Source: Pseudomonas sp. (lineage in GTDB: Bacteria; Pseudomonadota; Gammaproteobacteria; Pseudomonadales; Pseudomonadaceae). Taken from it: DNA of 64,000 nucleotides. The first letter of the stretch is position 1. The number at the start of each line of letters is the position of its first letter. The notes under the pieces were generated by a model. The model made no database searches, was not told the origin of the DNA, and saw only the letters and a list, made by a program, of their open reading frames with translations. This document shows positions 52,810 through 63,367 of the stretch, one piece after another. A program made the translations under genes and the position numbers. The stretch spans positions 62,001-126,000 of the forward strand of contig JAUSOF010000067.1 of NCBI GenBank assembly GCA_030656145.1, written 5' to 3'.

Positions 52810-53796
52810 CTAGTCGGCGCGCTCGCCACACAGATCCAGGGCAAACCAGTGCTCCACCTCGGCCTGGCTCAGGCCGGCGCCGAGCAGGGCGAACAATTTG
52901 CCAAGGGCGGCCTCGCGGGTCATGCCGCCGGCCGAGACCAAACCGGCGCTGGCCAGCTTGCTGCCCGCCGCATAGACGCCAAATTCGACATGACCATGGG
53001 CACACTGGCTGATCGCCGCCAGCACCACGCCGCGCTCATGGGCTGTCTTCAGTGTGGCCATTAGCGCAGCGTCATCCGATGGCCCGGTGCCGCTGCCGTA
53101 GCACTCCAGCAGCAGCCCGCGTAGGCCGCTGTCGAGCAGGGCGCTGACCTGCGCCGCCTGGATTCCGGGGAAGAACGGCAACACGGCGAGGTTCACCGGC
53201 TGGCGCGGTTGGCGGTAATCGAGACTGGCGGGAATACGCTCGGCGCGAAGGCTCTGGCGCTGGCGCGGCAGCTCGGCGAAGGCACCGAAAGTGGCGCTGG
53301 CCAGCTTGCTGACCCGCGCGCCATGCATCAGCTTGCCGTTGAAGTACAGCTGTACGCCGGGCGCAACACCCTGCTGCAGCGCCCGCATGGCGCCGAATAG
53401 ATTAGCCCAGGCATCGCTACCGGGCACGCCGGCCGGCTGCATCGAACCGGTCAGCAGTACTGGCACCGCCAGGCCGAGCAGCAGGAAGCTCAGCGCCGCG
53501 GCGCTGTAGGCCAGGGTGTCGGTGCCGTGCAGTACCAGCACAGCATCGCAGCCGTCCTGCTCGATGCCGGCGCGGATCGCCGCAACCATCGCCAGCCAGT
53601 TGGCCTGGCTCATGTTGGCGCTGTCGATCGGTGGCAGCAGTTCGCGGAACAGCCATGTTGGCAGCTGTTGCTGCTCTTGCGCTTGCTGGGCACGCAGTCG
53701 CGCCTCGAAGCCTGCAGCGGGCGCCAGGCCATCCGCGCTCATTTGCATGCCAATGGTGCCGCCGGTGTAGAGCACCAGGAGTTTTGTTATAGCCAT
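52810..53796 (-). CDS. ansA: Type I (cytoplasmic) L-asparaginase
   Basis: Hydrolyses asparagine to aspartate. 328 residues without signal peptide, hence the cytoplasmic type. The first catalytic threonine is in LYTGGTIGMQ; the second is in LHGTDTLAYSAAAL with the Lys partner in GKLMHGARVSK region. Together with aspartase at 59-60 kb it gives an asparagine to fumarate route. The AGCS symporter lies upstream on the same strand with a terminator between. Confidence 0.93.
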   Translation of the reverse strand: MAITKLLVLYTGGTIGMQMSADGLAPAAGFEARLRAQQAQEQQQLPTWLFRELLPPIDSANMSQANWLAMVAAIRAGIEQDGCDAVLVLHGTDTLAYSAAALSFLLLGLAVPVLLTGSMQPAGVPGSDAWANLFGAMRALQQGVAPGVQLYFNGKLMHGARVSKLASATFGAFAELPRQRQSLRAERIPASLDYRQPRQPVNLAVLPFFPGIQAAQVSALLDSGLRGLLLECYGSGTGPSDDAALMATLKTAHERGVVLAAISQCAHGHVEFGVYAAGSKLASAGLVSAGGMTREAALGKLFALLGAGLSQAEVEHWFALDLCGERAD

Positions 53797-53882
53797 GACG
53801 GCTCTCCTCAGAGGTTGTGAACATATCGAGTACCGTCGTGCAGCCGCCCTGTAAGCGGGAGCATGATCACTGGCGTCCAGAT

Positions 53883-53910
53883 AAAAAAACAGGGGGCCAT
53901 GGCCCCCTGT
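53883..53910 (-). terminator. Terminator of the AGCS symporter gene
   Basis: On the minus strand ACAGGGGGCC (53910-53901) pairs with GGCCCCCTGT (53898-53889), followed by TTTTTT. It lies 20 bases after the symporter stop. Confidence 0.92.
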
Positions 53911-53929
53911 GTATCACGTTGTTAGCGGT

Positions 53930-55378
53930 TCAACGCTGGTGCACGCTGTGGCCGATGTCGCCACTCAGGGTGTGCGGCGCGGGTGCCGACTGCTGGGCAG
54001 GCCAGGCCTTTGGATCGAGATCCAGATCGGCGAAGTCTTTCGGATCGAAGACCGGCGACTCTACACCCGCCTTGATCTGCTTGTCGTAGTCGCGCATCAG
54101 ACGCAGGCCGACCTTGAACAGCAGGGCCAGGGCAATCAGGTTGGCGATGGCCAGCAGGCCCATGGTCACGTCGGCGAAGGCGAATACCGTACCCAGGTCT
54201 TGTACCGAACCCCAGAGTACCAGCAGGACCACCAGCACGCGGTAGGCCTGCACCAGCCAGCGCTTGTCGCTGAAGAAGCCCAGGGCATTCTCGCCGAGGT
54301 AGTAGTTGTAGATCAGGGTGGTGAAGACGAACAGCAGCAGGGCGACGCTGATGAATACCCGGCCCCACTCACCGACCACGCTGGCCATGGCAGTCTGGGT
54401 CAGGATCACCCCGGACACTTCCATGCCCGGCTGGTAGACGCCGGAGAGCAGGATGATCAGCGCGGTGCAGCTGCACAGGATCATGGTGTCGATAAACACG
54501 CTGAGCGATTGCACGATGCCCTGGGCAACCGGGTGCTTGACCTCGGCCACGGCGGCGACGTTGGGCGCGCTGCCCAGACCGGCTTCGTTGGAGAACAGGC
54601 CGCGCTTGACGCCCATGATGATGGCCGCGCCTATGCCGCCGGCGAAGGCTGGCTCCAGGCCGAAGGCGCTCTTGACGATCAGCGCCAGGGTGGCGGGGAC
54701 GGCCTCGATGTTCAGGCCGATCACCACCAGGGCCATGGCGATGTAGGAGAAGGCCATCACCGGCACCAGCACTTCGGCGAACTTGGCGATGCGCTTGATG
54801 CCGCCGAAGATGATCAGGCCGATCACTGCCATCAGGATGATGCCGCTGATATAGGTCGGCAGGCCGAAGGTGTCATGCATCGAGTTGGCCACGGTGTAGG
54901 ACTGCACGGCATTGAAGCCGAAGCCGAAGGTCACCAGCAGCAGGATCGAGACGACGATGCCCAGCCAGCGCTGACCGAGGCCATGCTGGATATAGAACGC
55001 CGGGCCGCCACGGTAGCTGCCATCGGCTTCGCGGCGCTTGTACAGCTGGGCCAGCGAGCACTCGAAATAGCTGGTGGCCATGCCGACCAGCGCGACCATC
55101 CACATCCAGAACACCGCGCCCGGGCCGCCGAGCATGATGGCGACGGAAACCCCGGCGATGTTGCCGGCGCCGACGCGGCCGGCGACGCTGAGCATCAGCG
55201 CCTGGAACGAGCTGAGCTGACCCGGACGGTGTTTGAAGGCTTCGCTGAAGATGCGAAACATGCTGCCGAAATAGCGGAACTGGACGCAGCGCGAGGCGAT
55301 GGTGAAGTACAGCCCAAGGCCGATCAGCATCACGATCAGCAGCTTGCTCCAGATCAGGTCGTTGAGAATATCGAGCAT
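53930..55378 (-). CDS. Alanine/glycine:cation symporter (AGCS family)
   Basis: Sodium-driven uptake of alanine or glycine; 482 residues with about 10-11 membrane helices. FQALMLSVAGRVGAGNIAGVSVAI is the AGCS signature, with GVKRGLFSNEAGLGSAPNVAA further on and a hydrophilic C-terminal tail. It is divergent from the XRE-type regulator at 55.5 kb, and ends in a strong terminator, so it is a single-gene unit. Confidence 0.95.
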   Translation of the reverse strand: MLDILNDLIWSKLLIVMLIGLGLYFTIASRCVQFRYFGSMFRIFSEAFKHRPGQLSSFQALMLSVAGRVGAGNIAGVSVAIMLGGPGAVFWMWMVALVGMATSYFECSLAQLYKRREADGSYRGGPAFYIQHGLGQRWLGIVVSILLLVTFGFGFNAVQSYTVANSMHDTFGLPTYISGIILMAVIGLIIFGGIKRIAKFAEVLVPVMAFSYIAMALVVIGLNIEAVPATLALIVKSAFGLEPAFAGGIGAAIIMGVKRGLFSNEAGLGSAPNVAAVAEVKHPVAQGIVQSLSVFIDTMILCSCTALIILLSGVYQPGMEVSGVILTQTAMASVVGEWGRVFISVALLLFVFTTLIYNYYLGENALGFFSDKRWLVQAYRVLVVLLVLWGSVQDLGTVFAFADVTMGLLAIANLIALALLFKVGLRLMRDYDKQIKAGVESPVFDPKDFADLDLDPKAWPAQQSAPAPHTLSGDIGHSVHQR

Positions 55379-55545
55379 GGCGGGAGGGTCTCTCTCTTGT
55401 TGTTTGGGGAAAATTCAACGTCAGCACGTGGCCCGGGAATGGTTGGCCAGACGCGCTCTCCATGCAATTTCGCAGGTGGCGGCGATGTGGCGCGAGTTGA
55501 TGCTACAATCGCGCCGCTCGCGCCATAGCCGTTAGGAACTGCACC

Positions 55546-56364
55546 ATGTCGGATTTTCTGGGGCCCAACCTCAAGCTGCTGTGCAGCCACTACCGCTCGA
55601 TTGCCGAGGTGTGCCGCAAGCTGGCGATCAATCGCGCGCAGTTCAACAAATACCTCAGTGGCCAGAGCCGCCCGACGGCGCACAACCTCAAGCGTATCTG
55701 CGATTTCTTCGGGGTCGAGGCCTACGAGCTGAGCCTGCCGGGTGAGCAATTCGCCCACCTGATTGGCGCGCGCGGCAGTGGTCTGGAGCAGCAAGTGGGC
55801 GGCGATCCACTGCTGGAGTTACTGCAGCCGCTGCGCGAGTTCGCCAGCAGCCTGTCGCGCTATTGCGGGTATTACTTCGAGTACGCCAACTGCATGTCGG
55901 TGCCGGGGCAGATCCTGCTGTCGCTGGTGCATGTGCGCGAGGAGCGCGGCAGCTACCTGTTCGAGCGCCAGGAGCGCCAGGAACCGTCGCGCGCCGACAG
56001 TGGCAAGGCCGAAGACTGGGTGCGCTGTCGCTACCTGGGCGCGGCGTTCTACCTGCAGGACCGGCTGTTTTTGATCGACTACGAGTCGCTGACTGGCAAC
56101 GAGATGACTCAGACCATCCTCATCCCCAGCTTCAAAAGCCGCATCACCCGCCTCAACGGCCTGAAAACCGGGGTCTCCAGCGGCGATCTGCGCACCCCGG
56201 CCTGCACCCGGGTGGTCTGGGAATACCTAGGCGCGGAGATCAACCGGGTCAACGCCTACCGCCAGGTGATGCTCTACGACCCGGACGATCCGCGCATCGA
56301 TCCCGACATCCGCCAGCGTCTGGCCGGTGCGCATATTCGCGATGGCCTGTTCGAGATCGAGTAG
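55546..56364 (+). CDS. XRE-family helix-turn-helix regulator with C-terminal sensor-like domain
   Basis: 272 residues. The N-terminus (SIAEVCRKLAINRAQFNKYLSGQSRPTAHNLKRICDFFGVE, about 18-58) is a Cro/CI-type HTH. The remaining 200 residues have no obvious family; TLIP-like and GYYFEYANCM segments suggest a ligand-binding or dimer domain. Divergent from the AGCS symporter with 167 bases between; it may control that gene. Confidence 0.85.
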   Translation: MSDFLGPNLKLLCSHYRSIAEVCRKLAINRAQFNKYLSGQSRPTAHNLKRICDFFGVEAYELSLPGEQFAHLIGARGSGLEQQVGGDPLLELLQPLREFASSLSRYCGYYFEYANCMSVPGQILLSLVHVREERGSYLFERQERQEPSRADSGKAEDWVRCRYLGAAFYLQDRLFLIDYESLTGNEMTQTILIPSFKSRITRLNGLKTGVSSGDLRTPACTRVVWEYLGAEINRVNAYRQVMLYDPDDPRIDPDIRQRLAGAHIRDGLFEIE

Positions 56365-56511
56365 ACGGCTGAGCGCATCATGTAGGTTGGTGTTCAGCCG
56401 GCGCAGGGGCCGTAGGCCAAAGCGCTATTTGCGAGTCTCGCACCCTACAGTTCCAGACCTGCTCACGCGCAGTGGCGAAGCTGAGCGCAACAGGCTATCG
56501 GGGCATGGCCT

Positions 56512-57147
56512 TTAACGTGTTTTGCACGCCGAGTACGCGGCCAGTTCGCGGTCGCGTGGGTCGCCGCTGGCGCCCAGGCCTTCGCGCACGCCGGTCTGGT
56601 CGGCCTGGCTGCGGTTCTGCCCGAGCTTCCATTTGCCTTCCAGGCGTTCGATGGGCAGGGCGAAGCCGACGATGGCGCGCAGCATGCTGTCGATGTACTC
56701 ACGCGGTGCATCGCTGACCGCCCAGGGCTGTGGGCGCTCGGCTTCGTGTAGCGCGCTGAGGCGGCTGACCAGTTGCAGCAGGCGCTCGGCGTCATCGAAC
56801 ACCTCGGCGCAGCCGTGGGCCTGCACGCTGATGTAGTTCCAAGTCGGCACCACCTTGCCGTGCTCGGCCTTGGCGGCGTACCAGGACGGACTGATATAAG
56901 CCTCGGCACCCTGAAAGATCACCAGCGCCGGGTTGCCGTCCGCCAAATCACGCCATTGCGGGTTGGCCCGGGCGAAGTGGCCATAGAGCGTGCCATAAGG
57001 CCCTTCGTCGGCATCGAGTAGCAGCGGCAGATGGCTGGCGAGCAAGCCCTGCTTACCGTGGCTGACCAGCGAGGGCAGGCGCGTGGCGCGCATCTGTTGC
57101 TGCAGCGTGGCGAGGTCGTCTTGGCGAAAGGCGGCAGGCGTGTACAT
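56512..57147 (-). CDS. FMN-binding negative transcriptional regulator, PaiB family
   Basis: 211 residues from ATG at 57147 (MYTPAAFRQDDLATLQQQMRA). LPSLVSHGKQGLLASHLPLLLD, YGTLYGHFARANPQW and VIFQGAEAYISPSWYAAK are PaiB-family blocks; EHGKVVPTWNYISVQAHG is the flavin-binding-like part. It is divergent from the MocR gene, only 91 bases away, which suggests shared control. The 147-base gap to the XRE gene contains a GTAGGTTGGTGTTCAG-type repeat fragment (56382-56398). Confidence 0.9.
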   Translation of the reverse strand: MYTPAAFRQDDLATLQQQMRATRLPSLVSHGKQGLLASHLPLLLDADEGPYGTLYGHFARANPQWRDLADGNPALVIFQGAEAYISPSWYAAKAEHGKVVPTWNYISVQAHGCAEVFDDAERLLQLVSRLSALHEAERPQPWAVSDAPREYIDSMLRAIVGFALPIERLEGKWKLGQNRSQADQTGVREGLGASGDPRDRELAAYSACKTR

Positions 57148-57238
57148 GGGCGGGCTCCTGAGCTGATGGAGCCATGCTAGGCAGGATATTGGTCTGTTGT
57201 AAGATCCACTTTCTGCGATTTTTAGGGAGCCAATCTGT

Positions 57239-58720
57239 ATGGTCATTCCGTCTGCTGCGCCGCTATCGGTCGACCTGTCCGGCATCCGCCTTGATGCCCA
57301 GCAGGGCCTGGCGCGCCAGCTGTATCAGGCGCTGCGCGAACGCATCCTCGATGGCCGTCTGCAGCGGCGCACGCGGCTGCCGGCCAGCCGCGATCTGGCG
57401 AACCAGCTGGGTATCTCGCGCAACACCGTGACCCGCGCCTTCGATCAGTTGTATGCCGAAGGCTATATCGAGGGGCGCATCGGCGCCGGCACCTATGTGG
57501 CTGAGTTAAGCGCGGCGACGCGGCCGACGCCAGCGCCCCAGGCGCAGCCGAGCGATGCCCCGCAGAGTGCCGCCTTGCAACTGTTGCAGAACCATCATCT
57601 GAACCCGCCCCTGAGCGGCGCGCCACGGGCGTTTCGCGTCGGCGTACCGGCCTTCGATCTGTTTCCTTTCGAGACCTGGGCGCGCCTGTCCGCGCGCTTC
57701 TGGCGCAAACCATCACTGGCGCGCCTGGGTTATGGCGACCCGGCCGGCGACCTGCAATTGCGCGAGCTGATCGCCGCCTACCTGCGCAACAGCCGTGGTC
57801 TGCATTGCGACCCGGCGCAGGTCGTGGTCACCAACGGCGCGCAGCAGGCCATCAGTCTGTGCGCGCAACTGCTGGTCACCCCTGGCGCGCGGGTGGCCGT
57901 GGAGAACCCCGGCTACCGCGCCGCCGGCCATGCCCTGGCGATTGGCGGGGCGCAGCTGTGTGGGGTGGCGGTGGATGACGAAGGCCTGGATACCGCTGCG
58001 CTGGATCGGATCGAGGGCTGTCGGCTGGTCTATGTCACGCCTTCGCACCAGTACCCGAGCGGCGTCACCCTGTCGCTGGCGCGACGCCTGCAATTGCTGG
58101 AATGGGCCGAGCGCACTGACGGCCTGATTATCGAGGACGATTACGACGGCGAGTACCGCTACAGCGGCACGCCGTTGGCACCCTTGGCGGCACTCGACCG
58201 CCAGGGCCGGGTGCTCTACGTTGGCACCTTCTGCAAGATCACTTTTCCGGCGTTGCGCCTGGGCTATCTGGTCTTGCCGCCGGCCTTGGCCGAGGCCTTC
58301 GCCCGCCGCCGCGCCCTGGATATGCGCCATTCGGAAATCGGCACCCAGGCGGTGATGGCCGAATTTATCGCCGCCGGCCACTTCCAGCGGCATATTCGCC
58401 GTATGCGCACGGCCGCCCGCAGCCGTCGCGATGCGCTACTGGCCGGTTGGCCTGAGTCGGTGCCGGGCTGCGCGCCGCTGCCGGTGGTGGAGGCGGGATT
58501 GCACCTGTGCGTGCGGGTGAACAGCCTGGCCCGCGAGCGCGAGCTAATCAGCGCCGCTGCAGGGGTTGGCGTGGAGATAAGTGCGCTCAGTAGCTACTGG
58601 CTGCCCGACAGCAGCACGCCCGAGGATCAGCGCGCCGGGCTGGTGCTGGGCTTTGCGGCGGTGCCCGAGGCACAGATTGGCGAGGCGCTGCAGGCGTTAC
58701 GCAGGGCTTGGCAGATTTAG
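57239..58720 (+). CDS. MocR/PdxR-type regulator (GntR HTH fused to aminotransferase-like domain)
   Basis: 493 residues. The winged-helix domain is at about 20-85 (LARQLYQALRERILDGRLQRRTRLPASRDLANQLGISRNTVTRAFDQLYAEGYIE). A class I aminotransferase fold follows: VVVTNGAQQAISL, ENPGYRAAGHAL, TPSHQYPSGVTLS, IIEDDYDGEYRYSG, and TFCKITFPALRLGYL, with the PLP lysine likely in that last segment. Such proteins sense PLP-linked ligands; its divergent neighbour is the PaiB-like gene. Confidence 0.93.
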   Translation: MVIPSAAPLSVDLSGIRLDAQQGLARQLYQALRERILDGRLQRRTRLPASRDLANQLGISRNTVTRAFDQLYAEGYIEGRIGAGTYVAELSAATRPTPAPQAQPSDAPQSAALQLLQNHHLNPPLSGAPRAFRVGVPAFDLFPFETWARLSARFWRKPSLARLGYGDPAGDLQLRELIAAYLRNSRGLHCDPAQVVVTNGAQQAISLCAQLLVTPGARVAVENPGYRAAGHALAIGGAQLCGVAVDDEGLDTAALDRIEGCRLVYVTPSHQYPSGVTLSLARRLQLLEWAERTDGLIIEDDYDGEYRYSGTPLAPLAALDRQGRVLYVGTFCKITFPALRLGYLVLPPALAEAFARRRALDMRHSEIGTQAVMAEFIAAGHFQRHIRRMRTAARSRRDALLAGWPESVPGCAPLPVVEAGLHLCVRVNSLARERELISAAAGVGVEISALSSYWLPDSSTPEDQRAGLVLGFAAVPEAQIGEALQALRRAWQI

Positions 58721-58763
58721 CGCGGCGGCGAGGGTGACGGGCTGTTCACGCTGTATCCCATGG

Positions 58764-58787
58764 TGGTGCGCACGGCGCACCCTACGG
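58764..58787. repeat. GTAGGGTGCGCC-family half copy at the broken transporter
   Basis: GGTGCGCACGGCGCACCCTACGG on the plus strand, 50 bases from the point where transporter similarity ends. Confidence 0.65.
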
Positions 58788-58834
58788 TCCGTAATCCGTA
58801 ATCCGTAGGCTGTTAGCCGCGGCCTGGGCGGCTG

Positions 58835-59220
58835 GCCGACCAGGATGCTGATCAGTGAAGGCGCCTGCTTGGCTTCAGTGGTCGCGCTGGCGACCATGTG
58901 CATGCCCTCGCCGGGCGTGAACAGGGCGCCAAAGAGCAGGCCGATGCTCATCGCGAAGGCGGTGGTGACCAGGTAGATGGCGATGGTCTTGACACGGATA
59001 CGGCCGAGTTTGGCGCTGCCCTGCCGGCCACCAGGGAGGCAAACACCAGCGGCACGATGAGCATCTTGATCGCATTGAGAAACAGCGCGGCGATGGGTGC
59101 CAGGACCAGGACGTCTTGCTTGAATACGATGCCGGTGATAACCCCGAGGGTCAGACCGATGAGGATTTGCTGCCAGAGGGGTAGGCGCGCCCAGAGGCGC
59201 CATGGGGCGGTCGGGTTCAT
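58835..59220 (-). pseudogene. Truncated and frameshifted dicarboxylate/amino acid:cation symporter (DAACS)
   Basis: ATG at 59220 gives MNPTAPWRLWARLPLWQQILIGLTLGVITG then FLNAIKMLIVPLVFASLVAG. At about 59033 the frame changes and the protein continues as KLGRIRVKTIAIYLVTTAFAMSIGLLFGALFTPGEGM, ending after APSLISILVG at 58835. Intact members of the family are over 400 residues, so about 300 C-terminal residues are missing. It follows aspA on the same strand, so it may once have imported the substrate or product of that enzyme. Confidence 0.85.
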
Positions 59221-59319
59221 GCGTTCTACCGTCTGTTGTTGTTATTAGGCTGACCGTCTGTGCGGTCTGATGGGTGGCGCTCGGCGGACCGAGCGCCGTT
59301 TCAGGCACGTGGGCGCGCC

Positions 59320-60744
<1,425 letters not shown>

Positions 60745-60891
60745 GATGAGTACTATCTCTGGAAATGCGGCCTATGCCGCGATGCCCCGTAGGTTAGGGC
60801 TCCTGGCCGGACACTGGCCAATGCTGTTAAACGCTGGGTCATGCACAATCGGCATAATGTCGGTGTGACGCCGAATTATCGGCGAGCGTAG

Positions 60892-60983
60892 ATATAGGGT
60901 GGATGACGCGTTATCCATCCACCATGGCCGGGGTGAACGGGGGATGAAAAAGAGCGTCATCTACGCGGCCCGATCCACCCTAC
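60892..60983. repeat. Palindromic repeat between aspA and the LysR gene
   Basis: ATAGGGTGGATGACGCG at the left and CATCTACGCGGCCCGATCC ending ACCCTACG at the right. It is a relative of the composite repeats at 12624 and 22466, and lies in the 288-base divergent gap that should contain both promoters. Confidence 0.65.
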
Positions 60984-61032
60984 GCAGTTATGCGCCCTGG
61001 ATGCACCGCAGCGAAATCGCAAGGGATGTCTG

Positions 61033-61938
61033 ATGAATCTGGAAACCAAATGGCTGGAAGACTTCGTCGCCCTGGCCGCCACCCGCAGCTTCTCCCAGGC
61101 GGCGCAAAAGCGCTTCGTCACCCAGCCAGCCTTCAGTCGGCGGATCAAGGCGCTGGAAAACATGCTCGGCCTGACCCTGGTCAACCGCGCCTGCACGCCG
61201 GTCGAGCTGACCGAGCCCGGCCAGCTGTTTCTGGTCACAGCACGGAGTCTGGTCGAGCAACTGGGTGACGTTGTGCGTCACCTGCACAACCTGGAAGGCA
61301 AGCAGGGCGAAGTGTTGCAGATCGCCGCCGCGCATTCGCTGACCCTGGGCTTCTTCCCCGAATGGATCGCCCGCCTGCGCCGTGAAGGCTTGCCACTGAA
61401 TACCCGGTTGGTGGCAACCAACGTCGGTGAGGCGGTGCACTCGCTGCGCGAAGGCGGCTGCGACCTGATCCTTGCCTATTACGACCCGGATGCCGCGTTG
61501 CAGATGGACCCGGAAATCTTCCCCTCGCTGCACCTGGGCCGCACCGAAATGCTGCCGGTGTGCGGGGTGGGTGAGAACGGTGCGCCGCTGTTCGACCTCG
61601 ACAGCGGGCAGAGCGTGCCGCTGCTGGCCTACAGCGCCGGGGCCTTTCTCGGGCGCTCGGTCAACCTGCTGCTGCGCCAGCGCGCGCTGCGTTCGACCAC
61701 GGTGTACGAAACGGCGATGGCCGACAGCCTGAAAAGCATGGCCCTGCAGGGTATGGGCGTAGCCTGGGTGCCGCGCCTGTCGGTCACCGCCGAACTGGCC
61801 CGCGGTGAGCTGGCGGTGTGTGGCGGCGAACAGTGGCAAGTACCGCTGGAAATCCGCCTGCACCGCTGCGCGCTGGTGCGCAAGGCGGCGGTGCGCCTGC
61901 TCTGGCGCAAGCTGGAAAGCGGCGAGGTGGGCCGCTGA
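61033..61938 (+). CDS. LysR-type transcriptional regulator
   Basis: 301 residues from ATG at 61033. The N-terminal winged HTH (WLEDFVALAATRSFSQAAQKRFVTQPAFSRRIKALENMLGLTLVNR) is canonical and the rest is the periplasmic-binding-like effector domain. It is divergent from aspA, and the same arrangement is found in P. aeruginosa, as I recall. It probably controls aspA. Confidence 0.93.
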   Translation: MNLETKWLEDFVALAATRSFSQAAQKRFVTQPAFSRRIKALENMLGLTLVNRACTPVELTEPGQLFLVTARSLVEQLGDVVRHLHNLEGKQGEVLQIAAAHSLTLGFFPEWIARLRREGLPLNTRLVATNVGEAVHSLREGGCDLILAYYDPDAALQMDPEIFPSLHLGRTEMLPVCGVGENGAPLFDLDSGQSVPLLAYSAGAFLGRSVNLLLRQRALRSTTVYETAMADSLKSMALQGMGVAWVPRLSVTAELARGELAVCGGEQWQVPLEIRLHRCALVRKAAVRLLWRKLESGEVGR

Positions 61939-62027
61939 GTGTAGGCGCGAGGGCCACGGCCCGCTCTTATCAAGCAAGAAATAACCCGTTGTTTTATATG
62001 TGGAAATTAAATCGGAACATGACCCCC

Positions 62028-62052
62028 TGTAGGAGCCAGCTTGCTGGCGATC
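62028..62052. repeat. REP-like palindrome (GTAGGAGCCAGCTTGCTGGCGATC)
   Basis: Reverse complement of the copy at 18609-18640. It lies in the 255-base gap between the LysR gene and the polyamine-binding protein gene, which holds no other feature. Confidence 0.6.
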
Positions 62053-62193
62053 TTTGCAGATCAAAAGCATCGTCGGAGCGCCGAACCGCAGCAAGGACTA
62101 GGCGTCCCCCTGGCTCCTACACAGTTTGCTGCGCGACAGCGCTTCGTCGAAGACGGGGCGATCCCTCCTGCGAAATAGGCGTTCGGCGTGTCC

Positions 62194-63309
62194 TCAGGTG
62201 CCCGATTTGATCTTGGTCCAGGCCCGGGTGCGGATACGTTCGGCGCGCTGCGGCAGCGGTTGCAGCACGTAGAGGGTTTTCTGCGCGTCGGCGGTTGGGG
62301 TCAGGTTGGGGTTGTCGCGGATTTCCGCGCCCACCAGCGGCATGGCGTCCTTGTTCGGGTTGGGGTAGCCGAGAAAATCGCTGATCGGTGCGACCACTTG
62401 CGGGTCGAGCAGGTTGTTGAGGAACTCATGCGCTTCGTCGACGTTCCTGGCGCTGGCCGGGATGGCGAAGGAGTCGTACCACAGCGGCGCGCCCTCTTTC
62501 GGGAGGCGCCAGTCGACCACCACGCCGTTGCCGGCTTCTTTGGCGCGGTTGGCGAATTGGTAGAAGCTGCCCGAGTAGCCGATAGCCACGCAGATGTCGC
62601 CGTTGGCGATGTCGGTCATGTACTTGGCCGAGTGGAAATAGGCGATGTGCGGACGGATCTTCAGCATCAGCGCGCTGGCCTTGTCGTAGTCCTCGGTCTT
62701 GCTGCTGTTGGGGTCCAGGCCCAGGTAGTGCAAGGCGATCGGCAGGATGTCGCCCGGCGAGTCGAGCATGGCCACGCCGCACTGCTTGAGTTTGCTGATG
62801 TTCTCCTCTTTGAAGATCAGGTCCCAGCTGTCCACCGGGGCATCGGCTCCGAGGGCCGCCTTGACCTTGTCCGGGTTGAAGCCGATCAGCACCGTGCCGT
62901 ACATATAGGGTGCGGCGTACTGGTTGCCGGGGTCATTGGTGGTCATCAGTTCGAGCAGGCCAGGGTCCAGGTGTTGCCAGTTGGGCAGCTTGCTCTTGTC
63001 CAGCTTCTGGAACACCCCGGCCTTGATCTGGGTGTCGAGGAAGGTGTTGCTCGGTACTACCAGGTCATAGCCGGAGTTGCCGGTGAGCAGCTTGGCCTCC
63101 AGCGATTCATTGGTGTCGAACACGTCCCAGGTCAGCGTGATCCCGGACTTCTGCTGAAATTCCTTGGGTACCGACGGCAGCATGTAGTCGGCCCAGTTAT
63201 ACACGCGCAGCTGGCGCTGCTCGGCCTGGGCTGTCGCGGCGGTGAGGCTCGCGGCGCAAAAGGCGCCAGTGAGCAGGGTGGCGCCGAATAGCTGGGTGAG
63301 TCTGTTCAT
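62194..63309 (-). CDS. Polyamine ABC transporter periplasmic binding protein (PotF/SpuD-like)
   Basis: 371 residues from ATG at 63309. Signal peptide MNRLTQLFGATLLTGAFCAA.. ending before EQRQLRVYNWADYM. LRVYNWADYMLP, YDLVVPSNTFLDTQIKAGVF, YMYGTVLIGFNPDKV and AIGYSGSFYQFANRA are PotF-type blocks, the aspartate and tryptophan residues of which bind polyamine amines. It lies 58 bases downstream of a polyamine-deacetylase-like gene on the same strand. Confidence 0.93.
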   Translation of the reverse strand: MNRLTQLFGATLLTGAFCAASLTAATAQAEQRQLRVYNWADYMLPSVPKEFQQKSGITLTWDVFDTNESLEAKLLTGNSGYDLVVPSNTFLDTQIKAGVFQKLDKSKLPNWQHLDPGLLELMTTNDPGNQYAAPYMYGTVLIGFNPDKVKAALGADAPVDSWDLIFKEENISKLKQCGVAMLDSPGDILPIALHYLGLDPNSSKTEDYDKASALMLKIRPHIAYFHSAKYMTDIANGDICVAIGYSGSFYQFANRAKEAGNGVVVDWRLPKEGAPLWYDSFAIPASARNVDEAHEFLNNLLDPQVVAPISDFLGYPNPNKDAMPLVGAEIRDNPNLTPTADAQKTLYVLQPLPQRAERIRTRAWTKIKSGT

Positions 63310-63367
63310 TGAGGTCACTCCAATCTTCTTGTGGTTCTGTCGCCGCGCTGGGAGCGTGGGATCTACC

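Noticed and set aside
53909-55528. 539-codon plus-strand frame opposite the AGCS symporter
   Set aside because: Low-complexity His/Gln/Asp-rich translation typical of the reverse strand of membrane-protein genes.
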